NCBI GenBank assembly: GCA_964516555.1
Contig: CAZFAI010000007.1
Location: 1 to 31,524 of the forward strand
Length of the DNA stretch: 31,524 bases
Source of the DNA: CAZFAI01 sp964516555
GTDB taxonomy: Bacteria; Patescibacteriota; Microgenomatia; UBA12405
Direction: 5' to 3'
Below, one piece after another: positions 7,814 to 14,221 of the stretch. A program made the translations under genes and the position numbers. The stretch's first letter is position 1. The number at the start of each line of letters is the position of its first letter. The notes below the pieces were generated by a model, which worked only from the letters and a program-made list of their open reading frames with translations, was not told the origin of the DNA and ran no database searches.

Positions 7814-8329
7814 CTAATAAGGTGCAATCCTGAATCTTAAAAAACCAAATAGCATAAGCCCGACCAAAATCGAAAAAATTATTGTTGCAACAAGTGCCAG
7901 TAGATTAATAAGTAAAAAGCTTTTGCTTTGGAAGTTTTTCTTAAATACATAAAACACACCTATGCCAACAATACCACCCAAGGTATTCTGAATTAAATCA
8001 TTTATATCCGTAGCACCAATACTAAAAGCAAACTGAATCAGTTCAAAAGCAAGGCTGGTTAAAACGATTGGTGCTATCTTGCGAACGAATGACCAGTCTG
8101 GTCTTAACATGCCAATATGAATGCCAAAAGGTACAAACACGAACATGTTATATACCAGGTCACGAATATACCAAGTTACACTTTTAATATCTTCGCCATA
8201 AAACGGTATTAAATTGATATCTCTAATTTTTGGCAATAAACCAATGGATGGTTGAAGCTTAAATAAGATTATCCAAACTATTGCCAAAATATAAAAGATA
8301 AAAAGAGTAGTACTAAATTTTTTATTCAT
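7814..8329 (-). CDS. VanZ-like family membrane protein
   Basis: A 171-residue polytopic membrane protein with about five transmembrane helices. The N-terminal helix is TTLFIFYILAIVWIILFKLQ. The VanZ-type core follows: NLIPF, then RDLVYNMFVFVPFGIHIGM (about 57-75), FELIQFAFSIGATDINDLIQNTLGG (about 95-120; normally E-x2-Q...R-x-x-D-x-x-D-x2-x-N-x2-G), and two more C-terminal helices. VanZ relatives are linked to teicoplanin resistance and surface polysaccharide, but the biochemical role is not defined. The start ATG at 8329 overlaps the stop of the upstream 73-aa gene by 4 bp, so they form a two-gene operon. Family assignment is confident. Confidence 0.85.
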   Translation of the reverse strand: MNKKFSTTLFIFYILAIVWIILFKLQPSIGLLPKIRDINLIPFYGEDIKSVTWYIRDLVYNMFVFVPFGIHIGMLRPDWSFVRKIAPIVLTSLAFELIQFAFSIGATDINDLIQNTLGGIVGIGVFYVFKKNFQSKSFLLINLLALVATIIFSILVGLMLFGFLRFRIAPY

Positions 8330-8547
8330 CCTAAAGTAGTGGACTCTTTGTGTTCCACTTTTAGAATTAAATTCTGCTTAACACCGGCAACAGCTGGCAG
8401 CAAATGATTTAGCACTTGTTCCGCCGTCATTCGAAATTCTTTTCCTTGTGCTGAGATCTTCAACCAACCCTTTTTATCTTTGAAATACTTCTCCGTAAAA
8501 TTATTAGTACTTATATAAATTACATAGCTATCATTTTTGAGATTCAT
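8326..8547 (-). CDS. 73-aa conserved-looking hypothetical protein, upstream partner of the VanZ-like gene
   Basis: A small soluble protein beginning MNLKNDSYVIYISTNNFTEK. It carries FKDKKGWLKISAQGKEFRMT and then AEQVLNHLLPAVAGVK plus a beta strand NLILKVEHKE. The alternation suggests a compact alpha/beta fold, and I recall similar small proteins from CPR genomes, without a function. An in-frame TTG at 8556 would add three residues; the ATG at 8547 is preferred. TAAGAT lies 9 nt upstream. The stop overlaps the VanZ start by ATGA, so translation is probably coupled. Confidence 0.65.
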   Translation of the reverse strand: MNLKNDSYVIYISTNNFTEKYFKDKKGWLKISAQGKEFRMTAEQVLNHLLPAVAGVKQNLILKVEHKESTTLG

Positions 8548-8621
8548 ATTGCTCAAATCTTATCACGACATTATCTTCTACAACCTAAATTCTTTTCAAT
8601 TGCAGGCCATCAACTTTTGTG

Positions 8622-8627
8622 TAATAT
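8622..8627 (+). promoter_or_regulatory. Candidate -10 box (TAATAT) for the gene at 8634
   Basis: TAATAT, 6 nt before the ATG, without a Shine-Dalgarno. The spacing fits a leaderless transcript. Confidence 0.4.
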
Positions 8628-8633
8628 TTAATT

Positions 8634-9218
8634 ATGAAATTACCCGAATCAGTAACCACGGTTACACCAGTATCAAAAGCTTTGGCAATTTTGCTCTTCG
8701 CCTTCCTTCCATTTATAGGTTTTTATTTTGGTTATCAATATGCCAGAAATAATCCGATCAGTCCCGAAACTACTTCTATCGCAACTGAATCGGCCGTTCC
8801 CACTCAGACTTTAGTGGGCGACGATAAAGACGAACATGGATGTATCGTCTCGGCCGGCTATCAGTGGTGCGAGGCAAAGCAAAAGTGTCTTCGTTCCTGG
8901 GAAGAACCTTGTGTCAGCGAGAGTTCTGACTCGGACTTGATTAAAGCAGCTTTGGTAGCTAAATACGATTGGGATCCACAAGATATAATTCTGACCATCT
9001 CAAAAAATGACGGCCAGTACGCTACCGGTGGTGTCAGAGAGGAATCAGCCATGGGTGGTGGTATGTGGTTTGCTGCCAAAGTCGACGGTGATTGGCAGAT
9101 AGTCTGGGATGGTAACGGTGTAATTATGTGCGAAAACCTAACCGATTATCCGGATTATCCCAAAAGTTTAATCCCGGAATGCTACGATTCTACAACAAAC
9201 GAAATGGTCAAGCGCTAA
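8634..9218 (+). CDS. Membrane-anchored extracytoplasmic protein with a four-Cys motif, unknown function
   Basis: A 194-residue protein with one N-terminal membrane anchor (ALAILLFAFLPFIGFYFGYQ, about residues 17-36) and a Thr/Ser/Pro linker. A compact Cys module follows: C70, C79, C85 and C93 in HGCIVSAGYQWCEAKQKC and WEEPC. The C-terminal domain has GGVREESAMGGGMWFAAK, then DGDWQIVWDGNGVIMCENL and PKSLIPECYD. This GC-x8-WC...WEEPC block and the W-x-I-V-x-D-G-x-G segment recur in secreted CPR proteins, but no activity is known. The cysteines probably form disulphides outside the membrane. It converges on the 86-aa minus gene, and the stops share 2-3 bases. Confidence 0.78.
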   Translation: MKLPESVTTVTPVSKALAILLFAFLPFIGFYFGYQYARNNPISPETTSIATESAVPTQTLVGDDKDEHGCIVSAGYQWCEAKQKCLRSWEEPCVSESSDSDLIKAALVAKYDWDPQDIILTISKNDGQYATGGVREESAMGGGMWFAAKVDGDWQIVWDGNGVIMCENLTDYPDYPKSLIPECYDSTTNEMVKR

Positions 9219-9475
9219 ATTCGTCTTCTTCTAGGCCTTTTAACAAAATTACTGTGTCTATCGATTGGATCAGGTAAAGGAGGTAAATAGATACGGGGGG
9301 TTATTGGTAGCGCTATCCGGCTTTCCTTTATAAGTTTATCGTATGTTGCTTGTTCTTGTCTAACTGCTCGTCTCACATCAAATCTCGTTGGAGGGGGAGC
9401 GCCCACTTCTTCTAATTCCATGTATAACTGTTTATATTCAGCACCATCTCTACACAAAACAATTCTTTCTCCCAT
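9215..9475 (-). CDS. 86-aa Arg/Pro-rich hypothetical protein
   Basis: A basic, soluble protein. The N-terminal half (MGERIVLCRDGAEYKQLYME) looks helical. Next comes GAPPPTRFDVRRAVRQEQ, and the tail is proline- and arginine-rich (PRIYLPPLPDPIDRH ... KRPRRRRI). No family was recognised. Its stop overlaps the end of the convergent four-Cys gene. TAATAC is only 2 nt from the ATG, so the promoter is unclear. The composition is protein-like, with a terminal Arg run that could contact nucleic acid or ribosome. Coding status is moderately supported. Confidence 0.55.
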   Translation of the reverse strand: MGERIVLCRDGAEYKQLYMELEEVGAPPPTRFDVRRAVRQEQATYDKLIKESRIALPITPRIYLPPLPDPIDRHSNFVKRPRRRRI

Positions 9476-9562
9476 AAGTATTATTTAATTTAATTGATAT
9501 TTATCTCCCAAAAATACTAGGTAAATTCTAGCAAATTTAGTAGAATTCTTACAGTACAATAA

Positions 9563-9568
9563 TATACA
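9563..9568 (+). promoter_or_regulatory. Candidate -10 box (TATACA) for the gene at 9575
   Basis: TATACA ends 6 nt before the ATG. A better-scoring TACAAT lies slightly further upstream (about 9555-9560), so the exact start is uncertain. Confidence 0.3.
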
Positions 9569-9574
9569 ACGAAC

Positions 9575-10252
9575 ATGCCTCTGGTAGATCATATAATAAC
9601 AACGTTTAAACAAAACCTTGCGACAAGCAATTCTAAAGGCTTAGTCTTGGACATTGACGAAACACTCTCATGGACTATTGGCTATTGGATAGAGCAAATG
9701 CAAAAAAAATTTGGTAACCCTGAAAACCTATCGATAAGGGAAATGGCCATCAAATACCGATACACCCAAAATGTTCCTTATTGGCAGACTCCTGACGCAC
9801 TCAACTGGATGGAACAAGCCAGAGAAAATGACAAGATGCAGGAATCGATGACACTTATCGCCGATGCCAATCACTACGTCCAAGAAATTAGTTCAATCAT
9901 CCCCCTTGTTGGCTATCTGACCACTCGGCCGCGGACAGTAATTGAAGGCACTCGTAAATGGTTGGCCAGACACAATTTCCCCAAATTGGACGTTCTCGCC
10001 CGTCCGGCAGAAGTTACTTCTGAAGATGGCGACAAATGGAAAGCCGCCACCCTAGACTTCCTCTATCCTCAGGTTGTCGGGATCATCGATGATAAGTTGG
10101 CTGTGGCCAATTCCTTGCCTGAAAGTTATCAGGGGACCTTTTTTCTCTATGGCAGTAGCTCGTGTAAACCCACCTTAAGAAAGATTATTCCTTGTCAATC
10201 CTGGCCCGACGTTTACGCTCAAATTAAGACAACCTACGGTCAAAATAGCTAA
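9575..10252 (+). CDS. HAD-superfamily phosphatase (nucleotidase-like)
   Basis: A 225-residue soluble phosphohydrolase. HAD motif I is LVLDIDET with nucleophile D26, acid/base D28 and T30. Motif II is YLTTRPR (T116/T117), a lysine of motif III is near K154 (DKWKAA), and the acidic motif IV is GIIDDK (D172, D173). The large helical cap insert between motifs I and II (residues 35-105, Trp/Tyr-rich) determines substrate. The TTRP form of motif II resembles 5'(3')-deoxyribonucleotidase-like and acid-phosphatase-like HADs. The substrate cannot be fixed from sequence. The gene is monocistronic, and its stop overlaps the end of the convergent C39-like gene. Confidence 0.85.
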   Translation: MPLVDHIITTFKQNLATSNSKGLVLDIDETLSWTIGYWIEQMQKKFGNPENLSIREMAIKYRYTQNVPYWQTPDALNWMEQARENDKMQESMTLIADANHYVQEISSIIPLVGYLTTRPRTVIEGTRKWLARHNFPKLDVLARPAEVTSEDGDKWKAATLDFLYPQVVGIIDDKLAVANSLPESYQGTFFLYGSSSCKPTLRKIIPCQSWPDVYAQIKTTYGQNS

Positions 10253-10953
10253 GAATCTTTCTCTACTACAATCATTGACTTAACCACTTCTTCAAACGAT
10301 TCCAGATACCCGGTAGGATAGTCGGTAATGGCCTCAAACAACCGGTCGTATTTATACCGATAACTTTCACCTCTTGAAGTTCCCGGGTCGTTAGTAATAA
10401 ACTCTTGACCCGCCTCTTCATATCCTTTGATTACAATTTTATGGTTTGCTGGCTCCGGAATATCGTAATATAGGTTCCCAAGTATGTCTCCATTTACTGC
10501 CACAATGACAATATTACCCTGAGCTAATTTTTCTTTGATATTCCCGACACTTACCTCGTATTCCAAATAAGCATTATCAAATTCAAAATATTCTTTGAAT
10601 AATTTTAAGGTGTCTTCGTTTGAAATGTCATGAAAATGACCAAATAAATTAAATGAAAAATCAGACATTGCCTCAATTTCATCAACTGCCGACTCCAAAC
10701 TTATTTCTCTGTCAGAAGCCCAGGAATATGCCATTATTATTGATGCTTCCTCGCACCCGTTCCCTTGTTCAACACTTTCCCAATCACCCAACGGTGCTTG
10801 GGCTGTAAACGGAACTCTCCATTCAATCTTTTCCGGTAAATCCTTTTCGTAGTTCTTTGTGCTTTGATCTATTGTAACTTTTCTGCCATCTCTAACCAAA
10901 ACCATCGCCAGCGTTACCATCAAAATCAGAATCAATAATTTAATTTTATCCAT
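10249..10953 (-). CDS. Membrane-anchored peptidase C39-like protein
   Basis: A 234-residue exported papain-fold protein. An N-terminal signal anchor (KLLILILMVTLAMVLV, residues 5-20) is followed by the C39-like domain. VPFTAQAPLGDW contains the oxyanion Gln (Q52), and GNGCEEASIIMAY gives the catalytic Cys (C67). H171 is in NHKIVIKGY, and D189 is in NDPGTSRGE, so the triad looks complete. The CEEA form of the nucleophile motif is typical of C39-family-2 proteins in CPR and Firmicutes. It probably cleaves envelope peptides or proteins outside the cell. The ATG is 9 nt after the phosphodiester glycosidase stop, with AGAGGG as a plausible ribosome binding site, so the two are co-transcribed. Confidence 0.85.
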   Translation of the reverse strand: MDKIKLLILILMVTLAMVLVRDGRKVTIDQSTKNYEKDLPEKIEWRVPFTAQAPLGDWESVEQGNGCEEASIIMAYSWASDREISLESAVDEIEAMSDFSFNLFGHFHDISNEDTLKLFKEYFEFDNAYLEYEVSVGNIKEKLAQGNIVIVAVNGDILGNLYYDIPEPANHKIVIKGYEEAGQEFITNDPGTSRGESYRYKYDRLFEAITDYPTGYLESFEEVVKSMIVVEKDS

Positions 10954-10962
10954 CCCTCTACA

Positions 10963-12165
10963 CTATTTTCTCACGAACAAAATCACATTCGGCAATTCTC
11001 TGCCCGGCCCTACTTTATATCCGCCACTCCACAACGCAGTCGATCCGCCATTATCCAGATTCATGGCATTATCCATCCCCAAAGCTTTCATTACTAAAGC
11101 CGATTCTGCCACCGTTGCATTGTGAACCACGCCAACATAAACCTTATTGCCAAGGCTAGATACAAAAGACCTATTCCCCTTACTACCTTTTTTTGGATCA
11201 CCGTCTCCTCCAAAAACTACTTCTTTGTTAAATAAAAGCAATGGATAGTTTGAAATAACGCCGGTTACTGACGTATCCCTACCCCATTGCGAAGCATTGT
11301 TGACAAATCTAACATAATTATCTCCAAAAATTACTGCTGGGTTATTGCTATAGATGTTATTCTCAGAATTAAAGTATGTTTTATTTTTGTTCATCACCAA
11401 AAGATCAAATGAATTTTTCTTGTTGGCGCAATCAGGATATGTCGCTGGGCAAAAGTAAGTTCCGTTTATTCCAGCATATGCCCCGTTTTCGGAAACATAT
11501 TGGGCAAGTGGTTTGACCGGACAGTTGTCCTTACAGTCACCGTCAGACGCCGTCCCGATTATTACTCTCGTCGAACTTAAATCAGCCGACACGATGCTGA
11601 CAATAAATTCGCCCACATCTATTACCACTTTCTGTCGTGAATATCCCGACTCTGGCGGGCTGGATGACTCGGCCACGCTTGCCATGGATTGCGGAATCTG
11701 GGTTTCTTTTGCAAGTTGGTTTTCAATCTCTTCAATTTCAGACGTTAAATCTTTTATACTTGCTGAAGCCGATGCATAATTGAACTCAGAAATATTGTGC
11801 AACACCACTGCAAATTTTTCCCTTAACATGGTCACATTTTTAACTTTAGGTTCTAAGTTTAAAATGTCTTCGTAAGAGTCAACCGCACCTTTAAATGTTG
11901 ATTTTATCTCTTCAATCTGGGAAATTAAATTTTCATTTGCCTTGTACTGGTCCTCGTTCTTTAATATATCAATCTCTAATTTTGTTTCAGACAATGTCGT
12001 CTCAATAGATTTATTAACTTGCTTCTCTTTTTCATAACCCTCTTTTGCTTTCTTAAATTCGATACCGAAATAGACAGTCATAACGACAAGTCCGGCCAAC
12101 AAAGAAACCGCCATGACTTTAATGAATATTTTTTTAGTCCATTTTATCATACTCGAACCAGACAC
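10963..12165 (-). CDS. Exported phosphodiester glycosidase (NAGPA/DUF2233 domain) with coiled-coil stalk
   Basis: A 400-residue membrane-anchored protein with a TM helix at about 12-34 (IFIKVMAVSLLAGLVVMTVYF). A coiled-coil stalk follows (about 38-155, Glu/Lys/Ile rich), then a Ser/Pro linker and the PF09992-type domain. That domain has GINGTYF (232-238), SNYPLLLF, the NLDNGGSTALW block (369-379) and the terminal strand LPNVILFV. The family includes the enzyme that uncovers mannose-6-phosphate in eukaryotes; bacterial members act on cell-wall or surface sugar phosphodiesters. Extra cysteines (C211, C215, C239, C246) may form disulphides. GTG at 12165 has a TATAAA box 6 nt upstream, favouring that start; an ATG (MIKWTKK) lies 15 nt further in. 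The C39-like gene follows in the same operon. Confidence 0.87.
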   Translation of the reverse strand: MSGSSMIKWTKKIFIKVMAVSLLAGLVVMTVYFGIEFKKAKEGYEKEKQVNKSIETTLSETKLEIDILKNEDQYKANENLISQIEEIKSTFKGAVDSYEDILNLEPKVKNVTMLREKFAVVLHNISEFNYASASASIKDLTSEIEEIENQLAKETQIPQSMASVAESSSPPESGYSRQKVVIDVGEFIVSIVSADLSSTRVIIGTASDGDCKDNCPVKPLAQYVSENGAYAGINGTYFCPATYPDCANKKNSFDLLVMNKNKTYFNSENNIYSNNPAVIFGDNYVRFVNNASQWGRDTSVTGVISNYPLLLFNKEVVFGGDGDPKKGSKGNRSFVSSLGNKVYVGVVHNATVAESALVMKALGMDNAMNLDNGGSTALWSGGYKVGPGRELPNVILFVRK

Positions 12166-12171
12166 ATCCAG

Positions 12172-12177
12172 TTTATA
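12172..12177 (-). promoter_or_regulatory. Candidate -10 box (TATAAA) for the GTG start at 12165
   Basis: TATAAA on the minus strand, 6 nt upstream of GTG. The same spacing at ATG genes argues that the GTG is the first base or nearly the first base of the mRNA. Confidence 0.4.
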
Positions 12178-12215
12178 AAATAATACACTAAAAAATTGTT
12201 AAAATTATATATAGA

Positions 12216-12221
12216 TATACT
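12216..12221 (+). promoter_or_regulatory. Candidate -10 box (TATACT) for the gene at 12231
   Basis: TATACT, 9 nt before the ATG, giving a leader of at most a few nucleotides. It lies in a 65-bp divergent intergenic region shared with the minus-strand glycosidase gene. Confidence 0.45.
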
Positions 12222-12230
12222 TTATAAAAC

Positions 12231-12473
12231 ATGGACAATACCACAATTACCGGTCGCATAAACGCAAAGGCACTTGAATTACTCGATCAGCATCCGGAAG
12301 GCTTGCATTGGTCAGAATTACTTTCCAAAATTAAGGCATCAGATCACAACTTTCATCCAAAAACGGTGAATGGCTGCATCTGGAAACTTACCCAAAAGTT
12401 TCCAGACAAAGTTTATAAACCATCCAGGGGACTACTTCGTCTCCAAAAATACAAGACAACAAACGAAAAATAA
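12231..12473 (+). CDS. Winged-helix (HARE-HTH-like) small protein
   Basis: An 80-residue soluble protein: ALELLDQHPEGLHWSELLSK, then a loop, then HPKTVNGCIWKLTQKFPDKVY and KPSRGLLRL. The order of helix, PEG-L-x-W-SEL helix, recognition helix (NGCIWKL) and a wing ending KPSRG-L-RL is the layout of small winged-helix proteins related to the HARE-HTH group, which pair with nucleases or regulators or stand alone. Binding to DNA is likely; the target is unknown. It is transcribed divergently from the glycosidase-C39 operon across 65 bp, so regulation of that operon is possible but untested. Confidence 0.7.
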   Translation: MDNTTITGRINAKALELLDQHPEGLHWSELLSKIKASDHNFHPKTVNGCIWKLTQKFPDKVYKPSRGLLRLQKYKTTNEK

Positions 12474-12536
12474 TATTGTTATTTTTCAACTAACTTCCCC
12501 AACTTGTAAAAACTCCCACAGCTAACTCCCAGTTAA

Positions 12537-12686
12537 TTACTTCATATCTGCTTCCTGGATCATATAGCGGAGCGGAATTTTGAAAGTCATTAACAAGAAT
12601 GGCACCATCAGTAATAATAGTGTTCCGATTGTAATTCGAATAAACACTTTGTCTTGCATCCAAAAATTTTTACTGTCATCTTTCAT
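12537..12686 (-). CDS. 49-aa single-span membrane protein
   Basis: A short ORF begins MKDDSKNFWMQDKVFIRITI, followed by one strongly hydrophobic helix (TIGTLLLLMVPFLLMTFKIP, about residues 19-38) and RYMIQEADMK. It fills what would otherwise be a 330-bp gap. TGG-TATAAA lies 11 nt upstream of the ATG on the minus strand, matching the extended -10 form seen at other genes here. No family was recognised. The topology (charged N-terminus, one span, short tail) is plausible for a small regulatory or structural membrane protein. Confidence 0.55.
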   Translation of the reverse strand: MKDDSKNFWMQDKVFIRITIGTLLLLMVPFLLMTFKIPLRYMIQEADMK

Positions 12687-12742
12687 TGATATTCTATTTT
12701 ATACCAATCTTTATCTATTATTTGACAATCATAAATTGCAAA

Positions 12743-12772
12743 TTGACAAATAAAATTTATCAGACATATAAT
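12743..12772 (+). promoter_or_regulatory. Sigma-70-type promoter TTGACA-18-TATAAT for the gene at 12807
   Basis: A consensus -35 (12743-12748) and -10 (12767-12772) with an 18-bp spacer. An upstream ATG (12771) overlaps the -10, so it cannot be in the mRNA. This supports ATG 12807 and a leader of about 28 nt. Confidence 0.7.
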
Positions 12773-12806
12773 GCATATATATTCACATCATAAAAATTTA
12801 ATAAAC

Positions 12807-13976
12807 ATGAAAAAAATCACCCTAATCCTAATTTCTGTATTTGTTATTCTTTCTGTAATCTACGGTAATTATGTTCGACGTCCACAGAATAAGGTTACTA
12901 ATGGTCTGATACTATTATCGGAAAACACCGGAGATATCACCGGATATTATAAGTGGGAAAAAGAGCTTGATAATCGTAATTTAAAAGCAATTTTTAAACC
13001 GGAAAGGTCTGTGTTAGAAAAATATCCTGATTATTTTAAAAATCTTGCCAGCAAAGGCTATGAAGTTGCTACTGGTTACGGTGAAGCGCCATTTTGGGAA
13101 ATGCCATATCAGGAACAATATGACATTATGAAGGAATACAAAGAGTTTGCAGAAGAAATCATAGAAAAACCGATAAAAATTTTTAGCTCCAAATACTTTG
13201 CTTATGATGAAAACACCCTAAAAGCGGCCGACGCTCTCGGCATCCCGTTTATTTTGGCGAGAGGAACGGATCTTGAGGCTAAAGTTTATTCACCTAAAGA
13301 ATACAAAGCTAAACTATTATTTGTTTCCAACCTGGTCTTTGAAGACATGGGATCTGGTTCTTTGTGTGATGTCAGTTTATTCCAAAGAGGATCAACCGCC
13401 CAGGACTTCCAGAAAATTCTCGAAGAGAACTTAAATAAAAATTATCAGGATCTAGTCCTGGTATCTCACGTTTACATCGGTGGTACAAGAGCCGGGTGGT
13501 GGGATGCTTACCAAGTAGCCCTTGATTCATCAAAAGTTAATTGGCTGGATTTTGACAGCTGGTCCAAACAGGTTGACACTCAAAAACTATCTTATTCGGA
13601 AATACCCTACAACACCGAAGTTAAATATACCGTTCCCAAGCCGGCAGTTCCCTTAGAAGAAATCGAACTCATTCCTGAGTTGAAAAACAATAAAAATAGT
13701 TTGGTTGTATTTCACAACGGAAAAGGTCCGATGTGTCTTGATTTTTTAAACTTTGTCAAAGATATTGATTTCCCCGTAGAGCAGCATATCGAGGGTGAAG
13801 ATAACTTTAACGAAGAGTTTACTAGCTACAAAAACAGATTTGCTTCGAGTCAAGGAGTTTCCAAAACATTCTCATACTATCCGCTTATCTTCCTGGGAGA
13901 CAATGCTTATAGTGGTTTTGACGAAGACATAAAATCTGATCTTCAAAAGCAAATATCAGAGATCAAATCTAATTAA
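12807..13976 (+). CDS. Exported polysaccharide-deacetylase-like protein fused to a thioredoxin-like domain
   Basis: A 389-residue protein with an N-terminal signal anchor (ITLILISVFVILSVIY). A NodB-like barrel follows with NLKAIFKPERSVLEKYPDY, GYEVATGYGEAPFWEMPY, SSKYFAYDENTLKAADALG, then SLCDVSLFQRG and LVLVSHVYIGG. The usual metal ligands (Asp pair plus HxxxH) are not visible, so it may bind rather than deacetylate sugar, or use other ligands. From about residue 298 there is a thioredoxin-like domain (SLVVFHNGKGPMC, C310). Its CxxC is reduced to one Cys, and later YYPLIFLGDNAYSGF gives the cis-Pro strand. The start was chosen by the promoter; an upstream ATG at 12771 lies in the -10. It is monocistronic, with the next promoter starting 2 nt after its stop. 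Confidence 0.75.
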   Translation: MKKITLILISVFVILSVIYGNYVRRPQNKVTNGLILLSENTGDITGYYKWEKELDNRNLKAIFKPERSVLEKYPDYFKNLASKGYEVATGYGEAPFWEMPYQEQYDIMKEYKEFAEEIIEKPIKIFSSKYFAYDENTLKAADALGIPFILARGTDLEAKVYSPKEYKAKLLFVSNLVFEDMGSGSLCDVSLFQRGSTAQDFQKILEENLNKNYQDLVLVSHVYIGGTRAGWWDAYQVALDSSKVNWLDFDSWSKQVDTQKLSYSEIPYNTEVKYTVPKPAVPLEEIELIPELKNNKNSLVVFHNGKGPMCLDFLNFVKDIDFPVEQHIEGEDNFNEEFTSYKNRFASSQGVSKTFSYYPLIFLGDNAYSGFDEDIKSDLQKQISEIKSN

Positions 13977-13977
13977 C

Positions 13978-14006
13978 TTGAATAAAGATCATCGTTTAAA
14001 TACAAT
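13978..14006 (+). promoter_or_regulatory. Sigma-70-type promoter TTGAAT-17-TACAAT for the gene at 14042
   Basis: The -35 (13978-13983) begins 2 nt after the previous stop. The spacer is exactly 17, and the -10 is 14001-14006. It gives a leader of about 29 nt. Confidence 0.65.
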
Positions 14007-14028
14007 TAATTAACTCAAATATTTTAAA

Positions 14029-14034
14029 AGGAGG
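14029..14034 (+). promoter_or_regulatory. Strong Shine-Dalgarno AGGAGG for the gene at 14042
   Basis: A perfect AGGAGG 7 nt before the ATG. It contrasts with the many starts in this window that have no Shine-Dalgarno. Confidence 0.75.
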
Positions 14035-14041
14035 ATGGAAT

Positions 14042-14212
14042 ATGTTTGGTTTTGGTAGAGGTTTTGGTAGAAGGAGAGGTACACTCCCAGGTCCGGGAGG
14101 CTACTGTATTTGTACTAACCCAAAATGTCGACATCAAATTGCTCATACTACTGGAATTCCTTGTTACAAAATAAAATGCCCAAAGTGCGGCTCGCCCATG
14201 GTCCGAAAGTAA
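14042..14212 (+). CDS. 56-aa Gly/Arg-leader Cys-rich (zinc- or iron-binding) mini-protein
   Basis: A short gene beginning MFGFGRGFGRRRGTLPGPGG, followed by six cysteines (C22, C24, C29, C41, C46, C49) and two histidines (H31, H35). The pattern is CICTNPKC ... GIPCYKIKCPKCGSPMVRK. The CPKCG knuckle and CxC element predict a metal-binding ribbon. Very similar Gly/Arg-rich, Cys-rich mini-proteins occur beside NifX/NifB-domain proteins and metal transporters in anaerobes and CPR. Here it sits 9 nt upstream of a CDF transporter with a NifX-like tail, under one promoter with a perfect Shine-Dalgarno. It probably handles a metal or Fe-S unit for that system; the exact cofactor is unknown. Confidence 0.82.
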   Translation: MFGFGRGFGRRRGTLPGPGGYCICTNPKCRHQIAHTTGIPCYKIKCPKCGSPMVRK

Positions 14213-14221
14213 CGGTATTAA

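Noticed and set aside
12771..12806. Upstream start giving 12 extra residues for the deacetylase-like protein
   Set aside because: The ATG at 12771 overlaps the -10 hexamer of a consensus promoter, so it would not be transcribed.
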